From Frankia sp. (lineage in GTDB: Bacteria; Actinomycetota; Actinomycetes; Frankiales; Frankiaceae): DNA of 15,481 bases. The DNA lies in NCBI GenBank assembly GCA_019689615.1, contig JADGHD010000046.1, positions 1 to 15,481 on the forward strand. Direction: 5' to 3'. Numbering within the stretch: the first letter of the stretch is position 1; the number at the start of each line of letters is the position of its first letter. The position numbers and the translations under genes were made by a program. The notes beneath the pieces were generated by a model. That model was not told the DNA's origin. It worked only from the letters and a program-made list of their open reading frames with translations, and did no database searches. This document shows, piece by piece, positions 6,669 to 13,305 of this stretch.

Positions 6669-7882
6669 CGCTCGTCCCTCCCCAGGATCAGCCCGGAGAC
6701 CGGCAGGCTCGCCGGTCCGCCGGTGACCAGCGCGTGCTCGGCGCCGTTGACCTGGTTGATGGCCGTGCCGCGCATCTGCTCGACGCCCTCCATGATGTGG
6801 GTCATGCCGATGATGTAGGCCTCCGACAGCTGGCCGCCGTGGGTGTTCACCGGAACCTGGCCCGGCTTGGGGTCGGGCGAGTACCGGATGTTCCCAGCGA
6901 GCACGAAGTCGTTGCCCTCGCCCCGCTCGCAGAAGCCGTAGTCCTCGAGCTGCATGAGCACCATCGGGGAGAAGTGGTCATAGAGCAGCGCGACGTCGAT
7001 GTCGGCCGGTCCCAGGCCGGCCTGCTGGTAGAGCCGCCGCGCGATCGGCCTGTTGCCGGCGGAGGCGAAGTACTCGTCCGGCATGCCCATCCAGGCGAAC
7101 GCCCGGCCCCACTCGCGGCGGCCGCCGTGGGCGACGGCGACGACGGGAACCGGCTTCTGCCGCAGGTCGCGGGCCCGCTCGATGCTGGTCGTGAGCACCG
7201 CGACCGCGCCATCCGTCTCCTGGCAGAAGTCGTACAGGCACAGCGGCTCGGCGATCATCCGGGCGTTGAAGTAGTCCTCGCGGGTCAGCGGCACGCCGCG
7301 GAACCGGGCCTTCGGCCGGTTCTGCGCGTTCTCCCGCTCGGCCAGGGCGATCTCGCAGAACGCGTCGCGGGTCGTGCCGTACAGGTGCATATGGCGGCGC
7401 GCCAGCACCGACATCAGGTGGCCCGGGCCCGCGAGGCCGCTCGGCTGGAGGAACGAGTTGATCGGGTCGGGCTTGGCCTGGGCGAAGACCGTGCCGAGCC
7501 GATGCTTCGCCTGCTGCAGCGCCATCACGGTCACCACGACCGTCGCGTCGCCGCTGACGATGGCCGCCCGGGCGAGGCCGATCGAGCCGGCCGCCCCACC
7601 GCCGCCCGAGGTCAGGGACGCGGTGAAGGTCACCTCGTCGATGCCGAGCGTCTCCATGAAGTCGGCGGTGTCCATCTTCTCGCCGTAACCGGCGCCCGCG
7701 CCCGAGTAGTAGGCGAAGCCGTCGATGTCCTTCACCGAGAGCCCGGCGTCGGCGCAGGCGGCCAGGATCGCCTCGCAGGCCATCTCGGTCGTGGTGCGCG
7801 GCCACGACTCACCACGCTTGTAGTAGTCGGTCGCGCCGACGCCGACGATGGCGACGTCGCGCAGCCCGTTCGGGCCTGCCAT
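6665..7882 (-). CDS. Thiolase-fold lipid-transfer protein (Ltp/SCP-x-like), probable aldolase-type
   Basis: A 405-residue thiolase-superfamily protein of the SCP-x/lipid-transfer group. It starts with DVAIVGVGATDYY. The nucleophile loop where degradative thiolases have Cys reads FTASLTSGGGGAAGS (about 86-100) and has no Cys, so ordinary thiolysis is not expected. Family signatures include YDHFSPMVLMQLEDYGFCE (about 301-319), NTHGGQLSEAY (about 346-356) and GAEHALVTGG near the end. Tyr301 and Tyr356 sit in the two motifs that carry the catalytic tyrosines in the steroid side-chain aldolase Ltp2, so a retro-aldol cleavage of a beta-hydroxyacyl-CoA is the preferred inference. It is followed by an overlapping DUF35 gene, the usual partner, and is preceded by an amidohydrolase gene 16 bases away. 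GGAG lies 4 bases upstream of the ATG. A sterol-carrier or CoA-binding role without cleavage is the alternative. Confidence 0.85.
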   Translation of the reverse strand: MAGPNGLRDVAIVGVGATDYYKRGESWPRTTTEMACEAILAACADAGLSVKDIDGFAYYSGAGAGYGEKMDTADFMETLGIDEVTFTASLTSGGGGAAGSIGLARAAIVSGDATVVVTVMALQQAKHRLGTVFAQAKPDPINSFLQPSGLAGPGHLMSVLARRHMHLYGTTRDAFCEIALAERENAQNRPKARFRGVPLTREDYFNARMIAEPLCLYDFCQETDGAVAVLTTSIERARDLRQKPVPVVAVAHGGRREWGRAFAWMGMPDEYFASAGNRPIARRLYQQAGLGPADIDVALLYDHFSPMVLMQLEDYGFCERGEGNDFVLAGNIRYSPDPKPGQVPVNTHGGQLSEAYIIGMTHIMEGVEQMRGTAINQVNGAEHALVTGGPASLPVSGLILGRDER

Positions 7883-7898
7883 GTGTCTCCGCCTCCTG

Positions 7899-9035
7899 TC
7901 AGCCCTCGATGGCGTCGGTGCTCGCGGGCGCCGGCGGCACGTGCGGGAACAGCTCGCGGAAGGTGCCCTGCGTGATCCGCTGGGCGGTCTCGGGCCTGGC
8001 GTCGGCGAGCAGGCCCTCGAGGGTCTTCTGTGTGTGGCCGTAGGTGCCTTCCATGTGCGGGTAGTCCGACCCGAACATGACGTTGCGGTAGCCCAGGGCC
8101 TCCATGGTGGGCACCGCGGTCTCGTCGTGCTGGAAGGAGGCGTAGACCTGGGTCATCAGGATCTCCTTCGGGTCGCGGGACAGCTTGGGCCGCACAGCCA
8201 TGTGGTGCTGGCGGTAGCCCTCCCGCAGCCGGTCACCGAGGAACGGGACCCAGCTCGCGCCGCCCTCGGCGATGAGCACCCGCAGGTCCGGGTGGCGGTC
8301 CAGGGCGCCCGAGCCGACCATCTTCATCGCGGCCCGCTGGCCGGAGAACGTCGTCTCCGTGTAGTTCATGACCGCGCCGCCAGGGCCGCGGTAGACGTGG
8401 CCGAGGCCGGGGCCGGTGATGTCGATCGGGTCGGTGCCGATGTGGAACGCCGCGACGATGCCCGCCCGCTCCAGGGCCGTCCACAGCGGCTCCCAGTCGT
8501 CCCGGTTCCAGTCTGGCGCGCTCGGATGCGGTGCCGTCGGCAGGAAGACCGCCCTGAAGCCGTTCTCGGCGAGCCACTCGACCTCCTCGACCGCGTCCTG
8601 GACCCGCAGCGTGGAGATCTGGCCCGTCACGACATAACGGTCGGACACGGAGACGAGCTCGGTCAGGGCGTACTCGTTGCTCGCCCGCATGCAGGCCTTG
8701 AGCAGCTCGGGGGTGCGGAAGGTGGAGGCCCACATACCCAGGCTCGGAAAGATCACCTCCGCCCAGACACCTTCCCTGTCGAGGTCGGCGAGACGGGCGA
8801 CCGGGTCGCGCACCCCCTGGGGCCGGTTGCTTTCCTCGAGGAACTTCACCGCGGCGGAGCTGGGCAGCTTGCGGCGGAAGGTCTGGCCGTCGACGGAGAC
8901 GGTCTCCCACTCTCCGTCGGGGTCCTTCACCGCCTTAGGAGTGAGGTCCGCCAGCGCCTTCGGCAGGCGAGCGGTCCACACGTCGTCGGGTTCGATGAAG
9001 TGCGAGTCACCGGAGTTGGTCCACATCTTGGCCAT
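7899..9035 (-). CDS. Amidohydrolase-family metal-dependent hydrolase/decarboxylase (ACMSD-like)
   Basis: A 378-residue TIM-barrel protein of the amidohydrolase 2 (ACMSD-related) family. Probable metal ligands are Asp10, His12 and Glu15 in DSHFIEP, His198 in AAFHIGTDP, and Asp324 in FGSDYPHMEG. Family members decarboxylate or hydrolyse cyclic and carboxylated substrates, and many in actinobacteria have no proven function. ATG 9035 was preferred over an upstream in-frame TTG (9068) because GGAGCAGGAC precedes it and homologues begin close to the DxH motif. It is the first gene of a minus-strand operon with the Ltp-like protein and DUF35 partner, and is divergent from a TetR regulator that may control it. 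The context suggests action on the same CoA pathway or on its cleavage product, but the substrate cannot be read from the sequence. Confidence 0.85.
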   Translation of the reverse strand: MAKMWTNSGDSHFIEPDDVWTARLPKALADLTPKAVKDPDGEWETVSVDGQTFRRKLPSSAAVKFLEESNRPQGVRDPVARLADLDREGVWAEVIFPSLGMWASTFRTPELLKACMRASNEYALTELVSVSDRYVVTGQISTLRVQDAVEEVEWLAENGFRAVFLPTAPHPSAPDWNRDDWEPLWTALERAGIVAAFHIGTDPIDITGPGLGHVYRGPGGAVMNYTETTFSGQRAAMKMVGSGALDRHPDLRVLIAEGGASWVPFLGDRLREGYRQHHMAVRPKLSRDPKEILMTQVYASFQHDETAVPTMEALGYRNVMFGSDYPHMEGTYGHTQKTLEGLLADARPETAQRITQGTFRELFPHVPPAPASTDAIEG

Positions 9036-9072
9036 GTCCTGCTCCGACCGTGAGGAGTTAGGGCTCAATAAG

Positions 9073-9115
9073 TTAGATGTTGCCAGGATCGGGTCGCGGT
9101 GGCAAGACTTTCTAA
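9073..9115. promoter_or_regulatory. Imperfect dyad between amidohydrolase and tetR; candidate TetR operator
   Basis: In the divergent intergenic region, TTAGA (9073-9077) and TTGCCA (9080-9085) are mirrored by TGGCAA (9100-9105) and TCTAA (9111-9115), with a 14-base centre and slightly unequal gaps. AGTTAG also repeats directly at 9056-9061 and 9071-9076. TetR-family regulators commonly bind dyads in the region between their own gene and a divergent target. The operator assignment is inference from position and symmetry. Confidence 0.35.
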
Positions 9116-9151
9116 GGATGGGTTCTTAAGTTCTGCCGCGAGGTGGGTCGC

Positions 9152-9832
9152 GTGAGTGTTCCGAAGGCAGGCGCGCCGCGTCGGCGGCACGCGGGCGGGG
9201 AGGCTACCCGGCTGCTTCTCCTCGAGACCGCGGAGCGGCTCTTCGCGACACGAGGGATCGAGGCGGTGATGCTGCGCGAGATCCAGGTGGCGGCCGGCCA
9301 GTCCAACTCGTCGGTGATCGGCTACCACTTCGGTTCCAAGACCGGCCTGGTCCGCGCCCTGATCGCGTACCGCCAGCCAGCGCTCGACGCCGAGCGTGAC
9401 GCCGGCATCGAAGCGCTGCGCCAAGCCGTGGACAACGGAGCCCGGCCGGCCGCGACAGCCCGCGAGCTGGTCGAACTCGTCGTCGGCCCGCTGGTGTCCA
9501 GCATCCGCCGCGGCGAGCTCTACGTCCCGTTCCTCGCGCGGCTGAGTGAGGACCCGCTGGCCCGCTCGGAGTACTGGCCCTCCCACGTCGAGGACAACCT
9601 GACCCCCGAGGTCACCGAACAACTGGTCGAGTCCGTCACCGGCGGCCTGCCGGCCCGGGTGCGGCACGCCCGCAACCTGCTCTTCTTCACCAGTGTGCTG
9701 CACACCCTCGGCGACCACGCGTGTCGCGGGCTGCCGCTCTCGGCCGCCCGGCTCTCCGGTTACGTGGACGGATGGGTGGGCATGCTGACCGCCCCCGTCT
9801 CCCCCGAGACCGCCCGGCTGCTGGAGTCCTGA
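9152..9832 (+). CDS. TetR/AcrR-family transcriptional regulator
   Basis: A 226-residue TetR-family repressor. After a short basic leader, the DNA-binding domain runs about residues 17-65: LLLLETAERLFATRGIEAV, then the recognition region VAAGQSNSSVIGYHFGSK and GLVRALIAYR. The remainder is an all-helical ligand-binding and dimerization domain without an identifiable pocket motif. GTG 9152 is preferred, with AGGTGG 5 bases upstream; GTG 9143 is in frame but lies on the Shine-Dalgarno sequence. The gene is divergent from the amidohydrolase-Ltp-DUF35 operon, the usual arrangement for local control, and the ligand is likely to be an acyl-CoA or pathway intermediate (inference). The last 73 bases overlap the end of the convergent DUF2889 gene. 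Confidence 0.88.
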   Translation: MSVPKAGAPRRRHAGGEATRLLLLETAERLFATRGIEAVMLREIQVAAGQSNSSVIGYHFGSKTGLVRALIAYRQPALDAERDAGIEALRQAVDNGARPAATARELVELVVGPLVSSIRRGELYVPFLARLSEDPLARSEYWPSHVEDNLTPEVTEQLVESVTGGLPARVRHARNLLFFTSVLHTLGDHACRGLPLSAARLSGYVDGWVGMLTAPVSPETARLLES

Positions 9833-10896
9833 GTCACCGCGCCGCCAGGGGTGGTCAGGCCGGGCACGCCGCCCACCGGGCCCCCGCCGAGCCGGGCCAG
9901 CAGGTACGGGACGTCGGCAAGGGCGCGCAGCGCGTCGTTGAGGTGGGTGCACCCGGCGACACCGCTGAGCCGGTCGAGGACGACGGAGCGCAGATCGTCG
10001 AGGCGCACGCCGAGGAGCCGGTCGACCTGGCGGACCGCCAGCGGGCACTCGGCGTAGGGCAGCACCCGCGGCACCGGGGCGACCGAGGTCAGCTCGCCGG
10101 TGACCGCGTCCGCTGTCGCGGTCAGGCTGTACTCGTGGACCGCGTCGCGGCCCCCGTCCGGCGTGGTCGCGGAGTCCTGGAACATCGCGTCCACCTGGGC
10201 GGCGCCGTCGGCGACCCACACGTCGATGCGCCGTATCCGCCGCATCGACGCCTCCGCGGGCTCCGGTGGCAGCCGGTGCCACGCCCAGGGGTCGGGGTCA
10301 TCGGTGAGCAGCCGCACCGCGCGGGTGCGGTGCGTCCAGCGCGAGGTGCCGTCCGGCGCGAGCCCGGACGATCCGGGCATGAAGCCCGTACAGATGCCCT
10401 CCATCCGCCGTAGCGCGCCGCTGGCCCGCGCGCCCTCCAGCAGGGGCACCATCGGCGCCCAGCGGCTGAAGGCGAACCCGCTGATCAGCGTCGCACCCGG
10501 GATGTCGTCGACTAGTAGCGCGACCGGCTCGTGGCTGTCGATCACCTCGGAAGCCAGGTCGGCCAGGGCGGCCCGGAAGCCGCTCATCGCCCTGCGGCCG
10601 ACCATCTGGTCCAGCGACCGCCCCGAGTCGTCCCACCGGTCGTCCAGGCGGAGCCCGAGGATCCGCCGCTCGGGCGAGACGGTAACGTCCATCGACTGCT
10701 CAACGAGCACTTCCGGGTCACCGGCGGGCGGTGTCAGCAGGTCGCGGCCACGGCCCGCCAGCCGCAGCGTGCTGCCGAACCCGGCATTCCAGGTCATGTC
10801 GATCGACGTGGTCCGCCGCACCGACCCCGGCCGACGGGACGGCGTCGCGTCGACTGGGCCGGTCGGGCTGAGCTCGACGGGAACGTCGATGGTCAT
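9760..10896 (-). CDS. DUF2889 domain-containing protein
   Basis: A 378-residue protein of the uncharacterised DUF2889 group. Recognised from the conserved C-terminal pattern PYAECPLAVRQVDRLLG (about 280-296) followed by SGVAGCTHLNDALRAL (about 311-326), plus an N-terminal part with RTTSIDMTWN and LRLDDRWDD. There is no signal peptide or membrane segment; it is probably cytoplasmic. The function of the family is unknown, but its members are often found beside acyl-CoA and steroid or aromatic catabolic genes, as here. ATG 10896 is preceded by GGGGG 5 bases upstream; a GTG at 10920 would add 8 residues but has weaker support. Its 3' end overlaps the tetR gene tail-to-tail by 73 bases, so the C-terminal Ser/Gly/Pro-rich tail is encoded opposite TetR's C terminus. 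It is divergent from the GntR-type regulator, which may control it. Confidence 0.78.
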   Translation of the reverse strand: MTIDVPVELSPTGPVDATPSRRPGSVRRTTSIDMTWNAGFGSTLRLAGRGRDLLTPPAGDPEVLVEQSMDVTVSPERRILGLRLDDRWDDSGRSLDQMVGRRAMSGFRAALADLASEVIDSHEPVALLVDDIPGATLISGFAFSRWAPMVPLLEGARASGALRRMEGICTGFMPGSSGLAPDGTSRWTHRTRAVRLLTDDPDPWAWHRLPPEPAEASMRRIRRIDVWVADGAAQVDAMFQDSATTPDGGRDAVHEYSLTATADAVTGELTSVAPVPRVLPYAECPLAVRQVDRLLGVRLDDLRSVVLDRLSGVAGCTHLNDALRALADVPYLLARLGGGPVGGVPGLTTPGGAVTQDSSSRAVSGETGAVSMPTHPST

Positions 10897-11063
10897 GCCG
10901 GCCCCCGCCGCGAGACCCACGTCTTCGCCAGCGGACAGACCGATAGGCCGCGACCAGTGTCCATGTCACACCCTCGAACCAATAGATGAATTAGTTTCTT
11001 GATAAAACCAAAGGACCATACCCGACCGCGCCACCCTCGCGAGGCCGCCACAGCCCAGCCGTC
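10897..11063. promoter_or_regulatory. Divergent upstream region of the DUF2889 gene and gntR
   Basis: This gap between the DUF2889 and gntR genes has an AT-rich block at about 10978-11012 (containing AATTAGTTTCTTGATAAAAC) unlike the surrounding DNA. It is probably the promoter of the minus-strand DUF2889 gene. An open frame extends from 10999 into gntR, but translation from there would place the 14-bp palindrome inside the coding region, so it is treated as untranslated. No exact promoter boxes are assigned for the minus strand. Confidence 0.4.
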
Positions 11064-11077
11064 AAGATCTAGATCTT
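11064..11077. promoter_or_regulatory. Perfect 14-bp palindrome in the gntR promoter; probable GntR operator
   Basis: AAGATCTAGATCTT is perfectly self-complementary. It ends 4 bases before TAGGAT (11082-11087), a good actinobacterial -10 (TANNNT), and begins close to a weak -35-like CGTCAA. A dimeric regulator bound here would cover the promoter spacer and block transcription. Because it sits 17 bases before the gntR start, autorepression by the GntR-type protein is the natural inference. Confidence 0.6.
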
Positions 11078-11094
11078 CAGATAGGATGAGTGAT

Positions 11095-11898
11095 ATGAGC
11101 GAACCGATGGCGGAGGTTCCCCGCGTCGGCATGGTCCTGCGAGCTCCCAAGACGGCCGAGCTGATCGCCTCGCACCTGCGCCGCCGGATCGTTCTGGGAG
11201 AGCTCCGTGCCGGCGAGACACTGCCGTCCGAGAGCCACCTCATGGAGCAGTTCGGCGTGTCCCGTCCGACACTGCGCGAGGCGTTCCGCATCCTGGAGAC
11301 GGAGTCGCTGATCGGCGTCCGCCGAGGCTCCCGCGGCGGCGCCCAGGTGCTTGAGCCCGATCCGACGGTCGCCGCCCGTCACGTCGGCCTGCTCCTGCAG
11401 ATGCAGGGTACGACCATCCAGGACGTGTACGAGGCCCGGATGGTCACCGAGCCGGCCTGTGCTGGCCTGCTGGCCAAGGTCCGCACCGAGCAGGATCTCG
11501 CCGACCTGCGGAACGTGGTGGAGCGCCTGGACGAGCTGGTCCAGGCCGGGTTCGAGAAGGTTCCAGAGCTGGCCACCTGGTCGCGCTCGACGTACCGCTT
11601 CCACGAGCTCATCATGCAGCGCTGCGGCAACAACACCCTTGCCATCCAGGGCGCGGTGCTCGCCGGCATCGTGGACACCCACATCCAGCGAGCACTGGCC
11701 AAGGGGCTACGCGGACGCGACAACGTCCCGGAACGCTTCCAGAAGACCCTGCGCTCCTACCGACGACTGATCCAGCTGGTCGAAGCCCAGAACAGCCCCG
11801 GCGCGGAGCGGCACTGGCGCCGGCACATGGAGGTTGCCGCACAGTACATCTTCCTGCACGACGCGACCGACACCCCCCTGGTGGACATCTTCGACTAA
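11095..11898 (+). CDS. GntR-family regulator, FadR/FCD subfamily
   Basis: A 267-residue transcriptional regulator. The N-terminal winged helix-turn-helix (about 15-85) shows ASHLRRRIVLGELRAGETLPSE, the recognition helix FGVSRPTLREAFRILE and the wing GVRRGSRGG. The C-terminal all-helical FCD-type effector domain includes RFHELIMQRCGNN and RHWRRHME. In typical FCD proteins an Asp four residues before the FH histidine and a second His (in an EHxxI context) help bind metal; here those sites read Thr and Tyr, so metal binding may be lost. ATG 11095 lies 8 bases from the end of the TAGGAT -10 box, so the message may be leaderless; AGGA 8 bases upstream could also serve as a ribosome site, and ATG 11086 is an alternative. 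It probably controls the divergent DUF2889 gene and nearby acyl-CoA genes (inference). Confidence 0.88.
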   Translation: MSEPMAEVPRVGMVLRAPKTAELIASHLRRRIVLGELRAGETLPSESHLMEQFGVSRPTLREAFRILETESLIGVRRGSRGGAQVLEPDPTVAARHVGLLLQMQGTTIQDVYEARMVTEPACAGLLAKVRTEQDLADLRNVVERLDELVQAGFEKVPELATWSRSTYRFHELIMQRCGNNTLAIQGAVLAGIVDTHIQRALAKGLRGRDNVPERFQKTLRSYRRLIQLVEAQNSPGAERHWRRHMEVAAQYIFLHDATDTPLVDIFD

Positions 11899-11918
11899 TG
11901 GGAGCTACCGGGTCGGGA

Positions 11919-12547
11919 TCAGAAGTACTCGGCCGCGAACTCCTCCATTCCGGCTACCACGTCCTCGACCCGCGCGAGCGCCGAGTTGCCGCCGACGAGG
12001 ACCGGTGGGCCGTCGGCCTGGACCGGCATGGGGACGCGCGCGACGCCGAGGCCGGCGAAGTGCTTCCCCTGGTAGTAGACCGCGGCGCCGCCGGAGGCCC
12101 ACAGCGCCCGCATCACCTCCAGCGACTCGTCGAACCGCTCGTTGCGGGTGTCGAAGTCCACCCCGAGCGCGAGGAACTCGCTGCGCAGATATCCGGTGCC
12201 CGCGACGACCGTAAGCCGACCGTCCGCGAGCAGGTCGACGGTGGTCAGCGCCTTCGCCGCCGCGAAGGGATTGTGGTACGGCAGGACCAGCAGGTGGGTC
12301 ATCAGCCGGATCCGCTCGGTCGTGGCCCCCCCCCCCCCCCCCCCCGGCCCGCCGGGGCCCCCACGTCCAAGGTCCTGTGCCCGCCGTGCTGGAGCCATTT
12401 CAGCGACGGCGCCGGATGCTCCGTGAAGGCGACGGCATCGAAGCCGATTCGGCCCGCGGCCAGCACCACGGCGCTCACCCCGGCCCTGGTCAGCAGGACC
12501 GGGTCGTGGTCGGGCCCGCCGACCGGATACTCCACGGTGAACTTCAC
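11919..12547 (-). pseudogene. LLM-class (luciferase-like, probably F420-dependent) oxidoreductase, corrupted and shortened
   Basis: The N-terminal half is clear: MKFTVEYPVGGPDHDP, then FDAVAFTEHPAPSLKWLQHGGHRTLD (about 35-60), a typical luciferase-like TIM-barrel start. The reading frame is then lost in a 20-base G run (minus strand, 12326-12345) and resumes in another frame as TTERIRLMTHLLVLPYHNP, DGRLTVVAGTGYL and FDESLEVMRALW. The 41 bases between the two intact parts are close to the length expected, so the run seems to replace real sequence. Near the end GPPVLVGGNSALAR joins directly to EDVVAGMEEFAAEYF, which looks like a normal C terminus, with roughly 80 family residues missing between. 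The total is about 209 codons against 280-300 usual. The GTG start overlaps the stop of the isochorismatase-like gene (GTGA). The family reduces or oxidises small organic substrates with F420 or flavin. Confidence 0.8.
12326..12345. repeat. C20 homopolymer run inside the oxidoreductase gene
   Basis: Twenty consecutive C residues (G on the coding strand) are followed by GC-only sequence to about 12363. The run coincides exactly with the point where the reading frame and the expected conserved protein sequence are lost. A real run of this length in a conserved core region is unlikely; a base-calling or assembly artefact is the simplest explanation. Confidence 0.9.
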
Positions 12548-13191
12548 GGCGCCGTGCCCCGCAGGGCCTCGATCACGCTCGCGCTGTCAGTGACGGTCGC
12601 CAGCAGCCGGAGCTGGTTGCGGACCAGGAAGTCGTGCGTCTCGGGCGAGCTGCCGGCGGTGCAGTCCTCGGGTACGACCACCGAGAGGCCCCGGTTGACC
12701 GCCTCGAGGACGCCGCCGGTCACGCCGATGTCGGTCGAGACGCCGCCGAGCACCACGGTCTGCACCCCGAGGTCGCGCAGGTAGGCCTCCAGTTCGGTCT
12801 GGTGGAACGGGGTGAGCCCGTGCACCCGCCGGATCCAGATGTCCGACTCGGCCGTGACCAGCTCCGGGTGGAGGGCGGCCAGGTCGTTGCCGGCGACCAC
12901 GGCCCCCTTGCGCAGGGTGGCGAGGATGAGGCAGCTCGCCGTCGTTCCGACCCGGTCGGCGCGCGGCTCGATCGTCGACCAGAAGACCGGTACCCCGGCC
13001 GCCCGGGCCGCGGCGGTAAGGGCGTTGATGTTCTTCGTCGCGCCGCGGTCAGTCGCGTGCGCGGCCAGGCCCGGGACCGAGGAGACGGTTGGGTCGACCG
13101 TGCCGCGCTGCCACTCATGGATGACGACCGCGGCGTGGCGGCCGGGCTCCAGGCCCCGGACCGCCGCGCGCCCGCCTGTCGGCGCGGTCAT
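12544..13191 (-). CDS. Isochorismatase-fold protein lacking the canonical catalytic triad
   Basis: A 215-residue protein of the isochorismatase/cysteine hydrolase fold. The fold landmarks are present: strand AAVVIHEWQRG (20-30), VPVFWSTIEPRAD (about 68-80), WIRRVHGLTPF (119-129) and the LGGVSTDIGVTGGVLEAVNRG segment (148-168). The usual triad is altered: catalytic Asp is Glu26 or His25, catalytic Lys is Arg121/122, and the nucleophilic Cys in the TNxCV motif is Gly156 (TDIGV). Hydrolysis by the standard Cys mechanism is therefore not expected. Similar Cys-less members occur in actinobacteria (recalled, not searched). ATG 13191 follows GGAGG; an in-frame upstream extension to 13278 is less plausible. 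It is translationally coupled to the damaged LLM oxidoreductase (GTGA overlap) and follows the SDR and thiolase genes. Function unknown. Confidence 0.82.
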   Translation of the reverse strand: MTAPTGGRAAVRGLEPGRHAAVVIHEWQRGTVDPTVSSVPGLAAHATDRGATKNINALTAAARAAGVPVFWSTIEPRADRVGTTASCLILATLRKGAVVAGNDLAALHPELVTAESDIWIRRVHGLTPFHQTELEAYLRDLGVQTVVLGGVSTDIGVTGGVLEAVNRGLSVVVPEDCTAGSSPETHDFLVRNQLRLLATVTDSASVIEALRGTAP

Positions 13192-13305
13192 CGCCTTGCC
13201 CTCCGGATGGCGCCGCCGAGGACCTCGACAGGCCTGTGATCTGCATGAATGTGCTCCGACTGGTCCAGCTACCAGCATTCCCCATCAGTAGACGTTGTCG
13301 ACGCG

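Noticed and set aside
6659..9053. Plus-strand open frames of 400-440 residues opposite the Ltp-like and amidohydrolase genes
   Set aside because: His/Arg/Gly-rich complements of conserved genes, a common effect of high GC.
9036..9068. TTG start for the amidohydrolase giving 11 more residues
   Set aside because: ATG 9035 has a better ribosome site, and the extra residues lie in the AT-rich regulatory region.
12326..12363. C-rich tract as a regulatory phase-variation switch
   Set aside because: A slipped-strand switch would leave conserved protein sequence on both sides contiguous; here conserved core residues are replaced, so artefact is more likely.
13192..13305. Palindrome ACAGGCCTGT (13228-13237) and a small hairpin between the SDR and isochorismatase-like genes
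   Set aside because: Short, and within an operon gap without other promoter signs; could be chance.
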